Source of the DNA: Candidatus Pantoea deserta
GTDB taxonomy: Bacteria; Pseudomonadota; Gammaproteobacteria; Enterobacterales; Enterobacteriaceae
Direction of reading: 5' to 3'
DNA: 64,000 bases
NCBI RefSeq assembly: GCF_003813865.1
Contig: NZ_RMVG01000007.1
Location: 124,001 to 188,000, forward strand
Below the pieces are notes generated by a model that was not told the origin of the DNA, did no database searches, and saw nothing but the letters and a program-made list of their open reading frames with translations. Within the stretch, counting starts at the first letter, position 1. Each line of letters opens with the position of its first letter. Made by a program: the position numbers and the translations under genes. Positions 1-7,417 of the stretch are shown here, one piece after another.

Positions 1-1227
1 AGCGCCGTAGGGGTCACCCTGGCGAGCGGCGATAGTCTGCCGCTCCAGCAGGCGCGCACGCTGCGCCAGATCGACAGCATGATGGAAGGATTGCAGGAGA
101 AAACCGGCACCTGGTCGCAGGGCCAGGTTCAGATACGCGCGCGCGACGGGGAGTCGGGTCTCAGCAAGCTGACTGAAGCCAAAGCGCCGCTGACCTTCTC
201 TACCGCGCCTTATGGCGACGCGCGTTTCGATTTCACCATGACGCCGCTGTCGCTGACGGCGGGCAGCGCGGCGGGGGACGCCTGGCGCCGCTTTGGCAGC
301 AATGCGCTGGAGCAGGCGAAAGTGGTGGCGGCGGGCAACGCGAAAGTCACCGATGTGCCGGACGCCTCAACCGATTCGCAGACGGCGTCTGGCGTTGAAC
401 TGAATCTGGCGCTGAAAGGCGACAGTTACAAAATCGACCTCGGCAGTACGCCGCTGGGCCAGGACATCAGCACGCTGGTGGGCGGCGTGCAGTGGTCGCC
501 GAAGCTGACCGACTTCCTGACGCTGATCCTCACCGGCGAGCGTCGCGCCATGACCGACAGCCTGCTCTCCTACGTGGGCGTACAGGATAAGTCGAGCGGC
601 AAGCGCTGGGGAGAGGTGACCAAAAACGGCGGCAACGCGCTGCTCAGCTATGACAACGGCGATGCCGGCTTTTATATTGGCGGCGGCGCATACAGCTATC
701 TCGGCGAGAACGTGGCGAGCAACCACAGCCTGAACGCCACGGCGGGCGCTTACGTGCGGCCTTTCCACGCTGATGACCGCGAGCTGAAAGTCGGCATGAG
801 CCTGTCATGGATGGATTTCGCAAAAAATCTCAGCTATTTCAGCTACGGGCAGGGCGGCTATTTTAGCCCGCAAAACTATGCGGCGGTGTCGCTCCCGCTG
901 GATTTCACGCGCAGGTTCGACGATCTGAGCGTGAAGGTGGGCGGCTCGGTCGGCTATCAGTCCTACAGCCAGGATCGCAGCGCCTACTTTCCGAACGATC
1001 CCGCTATGCAGTCGCAGCTGGAATCCTGGGCGGCGAGCGGCGCGGTGAAGAGCGCTTACTACAGCGGCGAAAGCAAAAACGGCATCGGCTATAACCTGCA
1101 CGCCGGGGCGGATTACAAAGTGAATAAAGAGGTGACCATCGGGGGGCAGCTTGGCTACGACACCTTTGGTGATTACAACGAAAGTACGGCACAGCTCTAC
1201 TTCCGCTATCTGTTTGGAGACAACTAA
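1..1227 (+). CDS. bcsC: Cellulose synthase outer-membrane subunit BcsC, C-terminal part (first copy)
   Basis: The reading frame is open from the first base of the window, so the gene begins upstream. The 408 residues seen correspond to the end of the TPR region and the C-terminal beta-barrel through which cellulose leaves the outer membrane. The segment resembles the C-terminal third of the second bcsC in this window (about 14.7-15.8 kb), sharing the pattern of G-Q-G-G-Y-(F/Y)-S-P-Q followed by alternating barrel strands. It ends soon after an aromatic-rich final strand (LYFRYLF) and lacks the C-terminal tail of the second copy. Its stop overlaps the bcsD start (TAATG). Together with bcsD and bcsZ it is the tail of a bcsD-type (type I) cellulose operon whose bcsA and bcsB should lie just outside the window. 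Confidence 0.9.
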   Translation, partial: SAVGVTLASGDSLPLQQARTLRQIDSMMEGLQEKTGTWSQGQVQIRARDGESGLSKLTEAKAPLTFSTAPYGDARFDFTMTPLSLTAGSAAGDAWRRFGSNALEQAKVVAAGNAKVTDVPDASTDSQTASGVELNLALKGDSYKIDLGSTPLGQDISTLVGGVQWSPKLTDFLTLILTGERRAMTDSLLSYVGVQDKSSGKRWGEVTKNGGNALLSYDNGDAGFYIGGGAYSYLGENVASNHSLNATAGAYVRPFHADDRELKVGMSLSWMDFAKNLSYFSYGQGGYFSPQNYAAVSLPLDFTRRFDDLSVKVGGSVGYQSYSQDRSAYFPNDPAMQSQLESWAASGAVKSAYYSGESKNGIGYNLHAGADYKVNKEVTIGGQLGYDTFGDYNESTAQLYFRYLFGDN

Positions 1228-1670
1228 TGAGTGAGCATTCGGACGTCGTCAGCCATACGCATCAGCCCGGCTGGTTCGATCTGGTCAGCGTCATGATTGA
1301 AGGAATGATCGCCAATGCGGGTAAAGAGGAGGCGGAAGCCTTTCTCCATAGCATGGGCGATTCGCTGGCGGCACGCTATCCTTTGCCTGAAGCGCGCACC
1401 GTGCAGGATCTGGAGCGTGAGTTCAATCTGCAACTGGCCCGTTTCAACTGGGGCTTTGTGCAGCTGCAACCGCAGGACGCGGCTATTCTGCTGAAGCACT
1501 ACGCGCTTCCCGCAGGTGATAACGCGCTGGAAGCAGCGAACTGGCAGTCAGCGCTGGCCGCCGTGCTGGCGGGTCTGTACAGCGGCTGGCTGCGCGCCCA
1601 GGGCGGCGGCGCGGCGGTCGCCGTGGTGCTGGAGCTTAACGACGGCCATACCCTGCACTATCGATATTAA
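1227..1670 (+). CDS. bcsD: Cellulose synthase accessory subunit BcsD
   Basis: A small soluble protein of 147 residues, about the length of the family (Komagataeibacter AxCesD/BcsD, roughly 156 aa). In that organism BcsD forms a periplasmic octameric ring that guides glucan chains into ordered fibrils. The residues near 50-90, with the pattern LEREFNLQLARFNWGF, and the C-terminal hydrophobic beta segments fit the family. No signal peptide is visible, as is usual for BcsD. Translation is probably coupled to bcsC through the 1-base overlap, and bcsZ follows 12 bases later. Its presence marks the operon as type I, in contrast to the bcsE/F/G-associated operon next to it. Confidence 0.85.
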   Translation: MSEHSDVVSHTHQPGWFDLVSVMIEGMIANAGKEEAEAFLHSMGDSLAARYPLPEARTVQDLEREFNLQLARFNWGFVQLQPQDAAILLKHYALPAGDNALEAANWQSALAAVLAGLYSGWLRAQGGGAAVAVVLELNDGHTLHYRY

Positions 1671-1682
1671 CGGAGCAACGTG

Positions 1683-2687
1683 ATGATTAAGCCAGCCTGG
1701 CTGCGATGGACGATATTTTTTATGGTGATGATGGTGAGCGCGCAGGCGTCGGCAGACGGCTGGAGCACCTTCAAGAGCCGCTTTCTTACTGCCGAAGGTC
1801 GAATTGTCGATAACGCCAACAACAACGTCAGCCATACCGAAGGGCAGGGTTACGGCATGCTGCTGGCCGTGGCAAACGACGATCGCGCGACTTTCGATCG
1901 GCTGTGGAGCTGGACGCGCCAGCATCTGCTGAATACGCAGAACGACCTGTTTTACTGGCGTTATACGCCGGATGCGAGCGAGCCGGTGGCGGACAAGAAC
2001 AACGCCTCTGACGGCGACGTGCTTATTGCCTGGGCATTGCAGCGCGCCGCGGATAAGTGGTCGTCGCAAAGCTATCAGCAGGCGTCGGATCGTATCCAGC
2101 GCGCCATCGTGAAGCACAACGTCGCTACTTTCGCAGGCCGTACGGTGATGCTGCCGGGGGCGCAGGGCTTCAACAAAACCAGCTATGTGGTGCTTAACCC
2201 CTCTTATTTTCTCTTTGAGGCGTGGAGCGCCTTCGCTGCCCACAGCCATCTTAAGGTCTGGAATGCCCTGATCAACGACGGGATGGATCTGCTGGGCGCG
2301 ATGCATTTTGGCAAAACGGGCCTGCCGCTCGACTGGGTGGCGCTGAATGCGGACGGTTCGGTCGCGCCTGCGGTGGGTTACTCCAGTCGCTTCAGCTACG
2401 ATGCGATTCGCGTGCCGCTGAATATCTGGTGGTACGATCCGCAGAGCCTGCGCCTGGTGCCGTTTCAGAACGTCTGGCAGCGCTACGGTCGGCTGACAAC
2501 GCCCGCGTGGTTTGACGTGCTGGGCAACAGCAACGCCCCCTACAATCTCGACGGCGGATTGCTGGCAATCCGTGATTTGACGCTGAATGAGACCGGGTAT
2601 ATCAGCGATCGGCTGGCGCCGGATCAGAACTACTTCTCCGCCAGTTTGCAGCTGCTGGTGTGGCTGGCGCTTCAGGAGAAGCGCTAA
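1683..2687 (+). CDS. bcsZ: Periplasmic endo-1,4-beta-glucanase BcsZ (GH8)
   Basis: A family 8 glycoside hydrolase that cuts nascent cellulose in the periplasm and tunes the amount and form secreted. I chose the ATG at 1683 rather than the in-frame GTG at 1680 because GGAG at 1672-1675 is better spaced to it. This gives 334 residues with a signal peptide (cleavage expected after SAQASA, about residue 24). The motif HTEGQGYGM near residue 51 carries the expected catalytic Glu (E53). It is the last gene of the bcsC-bcsD-bcsZ run. In E. coli bcsZ lies between bcsB and bcsC; the second operon here has no bcsZ at that place, so this copy probably serves both systems. Confidence 0.92.
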   Translation: MIKPAWLRWTIFFMVMMVSAQASADGWSTFKSRFLTAEGRIVDNANNNVSHTEGQGYGMLLAVANDDRATFDRLWSWTRQHLLNTQNDLFYWRYTPDASEPVADKNNASDGDVLIAWALQRAADKWSSQSYQQASDRIQRAIVKHNVATFAGRTVMLPGAQGFNKTSYVVLNPSYFLFEAWSAFAAHSHLKVWNALINDGMDLLGAMHFGKTGLPLDWVALNADGSVAPAVGYSSRFSYDAIRVPLNIWWYDPQSLRLVPFQNVWQRYGRLTTPAWFDVLGNSNAPYNLDGGLLAIRDLTLNETGYISDRLAPDQNYFSASLQLLVWLALQEKR

Positions 2688-2801
2688 CGAGCGACGGCGG
2701 CATAAACCGCGCGGACAGGCGGGCGGAGATCGCCGTCGTCCCCCGGCGCAAGGTTTTGCCTGCCGCGCAGGGGATGCTGAACAGGCGTGGCGCGCCTGAC
2801 C

Positions 2802-2823
2802 GCGGGCGTTTTATTTCGCCCGC
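2802..2823. other. Hairpin between convergent bcsZ and bcsG
   Basis: A perfect 7-bp stem (GCGGGCG / CGCCCGC) encloses an 8-base T-rich loop in the 208-bp gap between two convergent genes. There is no downstream T-run on either strand, so terminator function is only suggested by position. Confidence 0.3.
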
Positions 2824-2895
2824 AGCGGGCGCGGTTCGGCGCTGACCGACCCGCGCCTGTCCGGCAGGGCGTCGCCCGCGACGGCGTTCAGCCCG

Positions 2896-4563
2896 TTATT
2901 GCGGATAGGCGACCCAGTCGCCGCCATTCAGCCGGATCCAGGGCTTGCCCTGATACATCATCACCACCGCGTTGTCATTCTCCGACACTACCGGCGTCTG
3001 CGGCAGCTTATCCGCCAGCACCGACATATTCACATTCGGCGCATTGAACACCTGGCCATCCACCACGCGGGAAACCAGCTCGGAAATCGCCAGCAGGCTG
3101 GTCGGCGCATCAATGGTCAGCGGCTGGCCCTGATGCGGCGCTTTCATACCGACAAACTTAATCCCAACCGGCACATGCGTAATCCCAGGGCTGGGAATAT
3201 CACGCAGGCCCGACATCTGCATCTTGTCGCCCTGCAATGCCGCGCCATGTTCCGGCACCACCAGCACCATCACGCGGCGGCCTGACTTCTCAAGGTTGGT
3301 CAGAAAAGCGTCCAGCTGATCGAACAGCAACTGCGCGCGCGGCTTCCAGGGCGCGGTTTTTGTGCTGCCCAGCTCGCGCGTGCCATCGTGCAGCGGGATC
3401 AGGTTGTAGAAGGTCGCGCTGCGCGCGTCGCTGCTCTTGCTGCGGTCGTCCAGCCAGCGCTGCATCAGCTGCGCATCGTTAAACACGGGCGAACCGTCAA
3501 AAGAGGTCAGCTCCGGCGCAATGCCTGCCTGCGACATCAGCGGCGCCTGAATATTGCCGTCTGCACGCAGCTCTTTGAGATAGTCACCGAACACGCCGGT
3601 ATGGTCCATCATCAGCTGCTGTTTGAAGCCTAGCTTCGCCAGATTATCGAACAGATAGCAGCGAGCGTCGGCGGGTTTATACAGATCGCTGTGCGACGTC
3701 TGGCCGCAGCTGGCGCGCAGCAGGCGGATCCCCGCCGGACCGCTGTAGCCGGTCGCGGAGTTGTAGTTATTCAGCACAATATCGAAGTGCTGCCATAGCG
3801 GATGGCTGCGCAACTGCGATGCATCCATATCTGTCCAGGCCAGCGAGCAGATATTGATGACCAGAATATCGAACGGCTGCGAATCCGCAGGCAAACTGTC
3901 CGGGAAAACCGTTACGCGTTTGCGTTCGCTGTCGTAAAAGCGATTGAGCCAGGCGGTAAGGTTCGCGCTGGTCGGCGGCGCGGATTGATCAAGCCCGTCT
4001 GGCGCGCTGGCCGGTTGCGCCTGACCTGCGGCCGGCGTCTGATTGAGCACCACTTCCGGCGTGGCGGCTTTGGTCGGCAGCAGCGACATCGCGGGACCGG
4101 CAATGGTCAGCACGTTGAGCCAAATCAGCATCAGGGAGACCAGCACCGTAACGCGAATCCACTGAGATACAAACAGATAGAGCACCAGCAGCACGAAGGC
4201 CGCGCCGATCATCTGCCAGTTGATAAAGCGGTTTACCAGGTCGAGCAGATAGGCGCCGGAGAATCCAGCGACCTGATCGCCCTGACTGAGAATACTCTCC
4301 AGGCCCGGCAGCCAGGTGTCATGCCAGAACAGACCGAAGCCGATGGGGATCGATATCCAGTTGCGCAGGCGGTGCAGGCGCGGCGAAGGCAGCGGAAACA
4401 GCAGCCAGGCGAGGAAAATCAGATTGCTCAGCGCGTGGAAATTAAGGTAGCCGTACCACAGCAGGCCAAACTTGAGCAAAAAGTAATAGTTCCAGCCGCC
4501 CAGCCCGCGCCAGTAAGACCACAAACGGGAAGAGTGGGCGGAAGTCGGTTGATCGTTATTCAT
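2896..4563 (-). CDS. bcsG: Cellulose phosphoethanolamine transferase BcsG
   Basis: Inner-membrane enzyme that transfers phosphoethanolamine from phosphatidylethanolamine to C6 hydroxyls of cellulose in the periplasm. It has 555 residues (E. coli 559). About four membrane segments lie in the first 160 residues. A Pro/Ala-rich linker follows (about 165-200) and then an alkaline-phosphatase-like domain. The motif NSATGYSGP places the nucleophilic serine at about residue 274 (Ser278 in E. coli). PLHDG and VPEHGAA carry the expected zinc-binding His/Glu residues. It is the last gene of the minus-strand bcsEFG operon and overlaps the bcsF stop by one base (TAATG). All key residues are present, so pEtN-modified cellulose is predicted. 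Confidence 0.95.
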   Translation of the reverse strand: MNNDQPTSAHSSRLWSYWRGLGGWNYYFLLKFGLLWYGYLNFHALSNLIFLAWLLFPLPSPRLHRLRNWISIPIGFGLFWHDTWLPGLESILSQGDQVAGFSGAYLLDLVNRFINWQMIGAAFVLLVLYLFVSQWIRVTVLVSLMLIWLNVLTIAGPAMSLLPTKAATPEVVLNQTPAAGQAQPASAPDGLDQSAPPTSANLTAWLNRFYDSERKRVTVFPDSLPADSQPFDILVINICSLAWTDMDASQLRSHPLWQHFDIVLNNYNSATGYSGPAGIRLLRASCGQTSHSDLYKPADARCYLFDNLAKLGFKQQLMMDHTGVFGDYLKELRADGNIQAPLMSQAGIAPELTSFDGSPVFNDAQLMQRWLDDRSKSSDARSATFYNLIPLHDGTRELGSTKTAPWKPRAQLLFDQLDAFLTNLEKSGRRVMVLVVPEHGAALQGDKMQMSGLRDIPSPGITHVPVGIKFVGMKAPHQGQPLTIDAPTSLLAISELVSRVVDGQVFNAPNVNMSVLADKLPQTPVVSENDNAVVMMYQGKPWIRLNGGDWVAYPQ

Positions 4564-4751
4564 TAATGATTTGCATCCGTTTTCGAGGATTTACGCTGCC
4601 AGTGACCTTCAGATTTGAGCGCACGCGCGGGCAGCAGGCGATTCAACATGCCGTTCCAGCGGCGCGGCAGCCACTGGCGGTATAATGGCTTTAAAAACAG
4701 TAAAATAACTAACACGAGTAGCGCGATTTGCACCCAGTCCATCAGGTTCAT
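4563..4751 (-). CDS. bcsF: Cellulose synthase membrane accessory protein BcsF
   Basis: A 62-residue protein with one membrane helix (about residues 8-22, VQIALLVLVILLFL) and a basic, cytosolic C-terminal tail. In E. coli BcsF recruits BcsE to the membrane near BcsG and the synthase. Length, topology and position between bcsE and bcsG fit. The start overlaps the bcsE stop by four bases (ATGA). Confidence 0.9.
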   Translation of the reverse strand: MNLMDWVQIALLVLVILLFLKPLYRQWLPRRWNGMLNRLLPARALKSEGHWQRKSSKTDANH

Positions 4752-6289
4752 AGCGTTTTACCCTCAGGTAACAAGGTGAAGGGCTGGGGAACCTGGCGTT
4801 CGCGGCTGTCGGCTGGCGCGACAGGCGACGGCGTCGGCTGAAGTTCCGGCGTCAGATCCTGTATAGCATTAGGCGTCAGGTTTTTTATGTTATTGATTTC
4901 CGCCAGTATCTGGTTGTCCTCAAACCACACCATTCGGTTGGCGAACAGCTCATCATGCGGCAGCGAGAAGATGAACTTCAACGCCGTATTCAGGTCGTTG
5001 TAGCGGCAGGAAGAGAGAAACAGAATGACGCGATCGTCCAGCACCGTTACCAGATCGCCAAAGCGACGCGGTTTGCACAGCGTCAGGATCTGCTGCGGCT
5101 TTAGCTGGGGAACCGGGCGCAGCGCCACCAGCAGACCTTTATCATTCTCAGGCAACAGCGTATTGCCGATCAGCTGTTTGACCGCCTGGCAAAAGGCGTC
5201 GAGGCGCAGGTAGCCCTTCTCCTGCAAGGGCTGAAGCGCGGCGGTCAGGGCATCAAAATTCGCCGGCACGCGGCGGTTGAACAGCTGCCCCTGAACGCTT
5301 TCCAGCAGAGTAAGAAAGCGCGACATAGGGGCGGCGGCCGGGACAATGGCGGTCACGCCGCACGCCAGCAAAAGTCGTTCGTCGCTGTAGCGCAGGCTCG
5401 TTCCCATTTCGCGCACCACTATTTTTAAACCGTTGCCGCGGGCGCGGCGCAGGCTGTGCGTCATCTTTGCCAGCTCGCTGATATAGTCGCTGCGGGAGAG
5501 ACTAAAAATTACCGTGGCGGCGCTGGCCTGCTGCGCACGTAAATAAACCTGTTCATTATCGTCAAAGAGCTGCCATTGACGTGAAAGCGGCGGCGCGCCT
5601 TCCAGCACTATTTTATCCGCCAGATACTGTTGCTCATCGTTAAGGCTCAGCGGCTCCTGCTTTTCATTTTCATTCAGGCCATAAAAGCGCTCGTCTTTGC
5701 AGCCAAGACGAATCGCGCGGTCGGCAAGCAGGCGCTCCGCGGCATACCACCAGTTAATTCGATATTGCCAGCTATCTTGTTGAAAAGTTAAATGTGCCAC
5801 CCCATCGAGCTGGCGAAAATAACGCTGAAGATTATTGCGCAGGTTTATTATTGTCGCGCCGGACGTCACTATTAACAGGGTTAGCTGTTTTTTATTTAGC
5901 AGTCGGCGCATGCGCTTTATCCAGGCGGTCAGCTCCGCCTCTTCCAGTTTGTCCCACTGCGCGGCGCTGCTGTTAAAAATCACCAGTCCGCTCTTATGGC
6001 TCAGCGTACGTGAAAAATCGCTTTCCAGACGCAGCAGGCTGCCTTTGTTTTTAGGAAGAGAAAACAACGGGATGCGGTCTGGCCCACCCGCAGGTTCGGG
6101 CGTCAACAGCTCGCGCGGCGGCGCGTCGGCGCTAATCAGCGTGACAGATTGCTGCTGCGCTATCGCCTGACGAATAAAAAGGCGGGCATCTTCCTGACGA
6201 GTACAGGTCACCCAATAACAGCCAGGCGTTTGCAATGCCGTTAATTCAGGCTGAACCTGCAACAGCCCCAGCGCAAAGGAATTTTTCAT
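4748..6289 (-). CDS. bcsE: c-di-GMP-binding cellulose regulator BcsE
   Basis: Cytosolic protein of 513 residues (E. coli 523) that raises cellulose output and binds c-di-GMP with its C-terminal GIL domain. The RxGD binding motif is present at residues 409-412 (R-F-G-D, within CKPRRFGD). The N-terminal two thirds match the degenerate NTPase/receiver-like domains of the family. It is the first gene of the bcsEFG operon and diverges from bcsR; the roughly 200-bp gap at 6290-6488 should contain both promoters. Together with the PilZ domain of BcsA it gives the system two c-di-GMP inputs. Confidence 0.93.
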   Translation of the reverse strand: MKNSFALGLLQVQPELTALQTPGCYWVTCTRQEDARLFIRQAIAQQQSVTLISADAPPRELLTPEPAGGPDRIPLFSLPKNKGSLLRLESDFSRTLSHKSGLVIFNSSAAQWDKLEEAELTAWIKRMRRLLNKKQLTLLIVTSGATIINLRNNLQRYFRQLDGVAHLTFQQDSWQYRINWWYAAERLLADRAIRLGCKDERFYGLNENEKQEPLSLNDEQQYLADKIVLEGAPPLSRQWQLFDDNEQVYLRAQQASAATVIFSLSRSDYISELAKMTHSLRRARGNGLKIVVREMGTSLRYSDERLLLACGVTAIVPAAAPMSRFLTLLESVQGQLFNRRVPANFDALTAALQPLQEKGYLRLDAFCQAVKQLIGNTLLPENDKGLLVALRPVPQLKPQQILTLCKPRRFGDLVTVLDDRVILFLSSCRYNDLNTALKFIFSLPHDELFANRMVWFEDNQILAEINNIKNLTPNAIQDLTPELQPTPSPVAPADSRERQVPQPFTLLPEGKTL

Positions 6290-6488
6290 ATTGGATTCGC
6301 GATTTGTTCAGTCCAGGCTAGCTTATTATAGACGGGACAGGATGCAACCTGAGAAATTTAAAAAATACGTTATGACAGGCGGGTTCACATTGATCTATCA
6401 TCGCGCCGAGTCAATGGGAACATTGTTGTGCCTTCACGTAAATATAACCACCTTTTATCCGACGTTGTTTTATCGGTGGCGAAAAGTA

Positions 6489-6686
6489 ATGACAAAAGAA
6501 AATGCTTACACTCTGGTCGCCTCTGATGGCGAGCGTCAGGATGATATTAGCGCACTGCGCGACGCCTTTTCTCTGAAGGCTTTTCGCTATGTCGATATTG
6601 CGCGTGAAGAACGCCTGGCGAATATTGTGGCGCGCTGGCCGCTGTTAGGCGAAACGGCGGCTGACCAGCCGGGACGTCTGCGCTAA
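6489..6686 (+). CDS. bcsR: Cellulose biosynthesis regulator BcsR
   Basis: A 65-residue protein (E. coli BcsR 62 aa). The longer upstream open frame is not conserved, so I start at the ATG at 6489. The conserved core is visible: LRDAFSLKAFRYVDIAR followed by RWPLL, matching the E. coli ALKQAFSLPDIDYADIS...RWPLL pattern. BcsR forms a complex with BcsQ that supports assembly of the synthase. Its stop overlaps the bcsQ start (TAATG). The ribosome site upstream is weak (GAAAAG). Confidence 0.88.
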   Translation: MTKENAYTLVASDGERQDDISALRDAFSLKAFRYVDIAREERLANIVARWPLLGETAADQPGRLR

Positions 6687-7417
6687 TGCCGCTGATCGCG
6701 CTTCAGGGCGTACGCGGCGGCACCGGCGCAACCTCGCTCAGCGCCGCGCTCGGCTGGGCGCTGGCGACGCTTGGCGAAAGCGTGCTGCTGGTTGACGGCT
6801 CTCCGGCCAGTCAGCTTGGCGCGCATTTTAATATGCCTGCGCGCCCGGAAAAGGGCTGGATGCAGGCGCTATGCAGCGGCGAAGCCTGGCAAGCCTCCGC
6901 GCTGCGCTATCCGCAAGGCCCTGATCTGCTGCCGCATGGCGCGCTGTCTCATCAGCAACGCTTGAGTTTACTGCATCAGGACGCCGCGATCGCCGCGCCG
7001 CTGCTCAACGCGCTGCCGGATCTGAAAAGCCGCTATCGGTGGGTGATAGTGGATCTGCCGGCGGACCCGCTGCCCTGGCATGCCGCGCTGCACGCTCAGC
7101 TTGACCATCTGCTCTGCGTATTGACGCCCGACGCCAACTGCCATTTGCGCCTGCATCATCAGCGTTTTCCCGCGCACACGCGCTTTCTTATCAACCAGTT
7201 CAATGCCAACAGCCGGTTGCAGCAGGATCTGCATCAGCTGTGGGTGGCCTCGCTGAATAACCTGATTCCGCTGCTTATTCATCGCGACGAAGCGCTGGCG
7301 GAAGCGCTGATGATGAAGCAGCCGATCGGAGAGTACCGTCCGTTTGCGCTGGCCAGCGAAGAGATCACCACGCTGGCTAACTGGATGCTGCTGCATTTAA
7401 ACGGAGAACGCCCGTGA
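6686..7417 (+). CDS. bcsQ: MinD/ParA-like ATPase BcsQ
   Basis: A 243-residue SIMIBI-class ATPase that, with BcsR, helps assemble and localise the cellulose machine. The deviant P-loop GVRGGTGATS at residues 8-17 lacks the canonical lysines of ParA/MinD. E. coli BcsQ has GVRGGVGTTT at the same place, so this is a family trait, although the substitution after the second Gly is different here. The C-terminal segment LIHRDEALAEALMMKQPIGEYRP is cut here to its recognisable parts LIHRDEA and KQPIGEYRP, which agree with E. coli. It overlaps bcsA by four bases (GTGA). Confidence 0.93.
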   Translation: MPLIALQGVRGGTGATSLSAALGWALATLGESVLLVDGSPASQLGAHFNMPARPEKGWMQALCSGEAWQASALRYPQGPDLLPHGALSHQQRLSLLHQDAAIAAPLLNALPDLKSRYRWVIVDLPADPLPWHAALHAQLDHLLCVLTPDANCHLRLHHQRFPAHTRFLINQFNANSRLQQDLHQLWVASLNNLIPLLIHRDEALAEALMMKQPIGEYRPFALASEEITTLANWMLLHLNGERP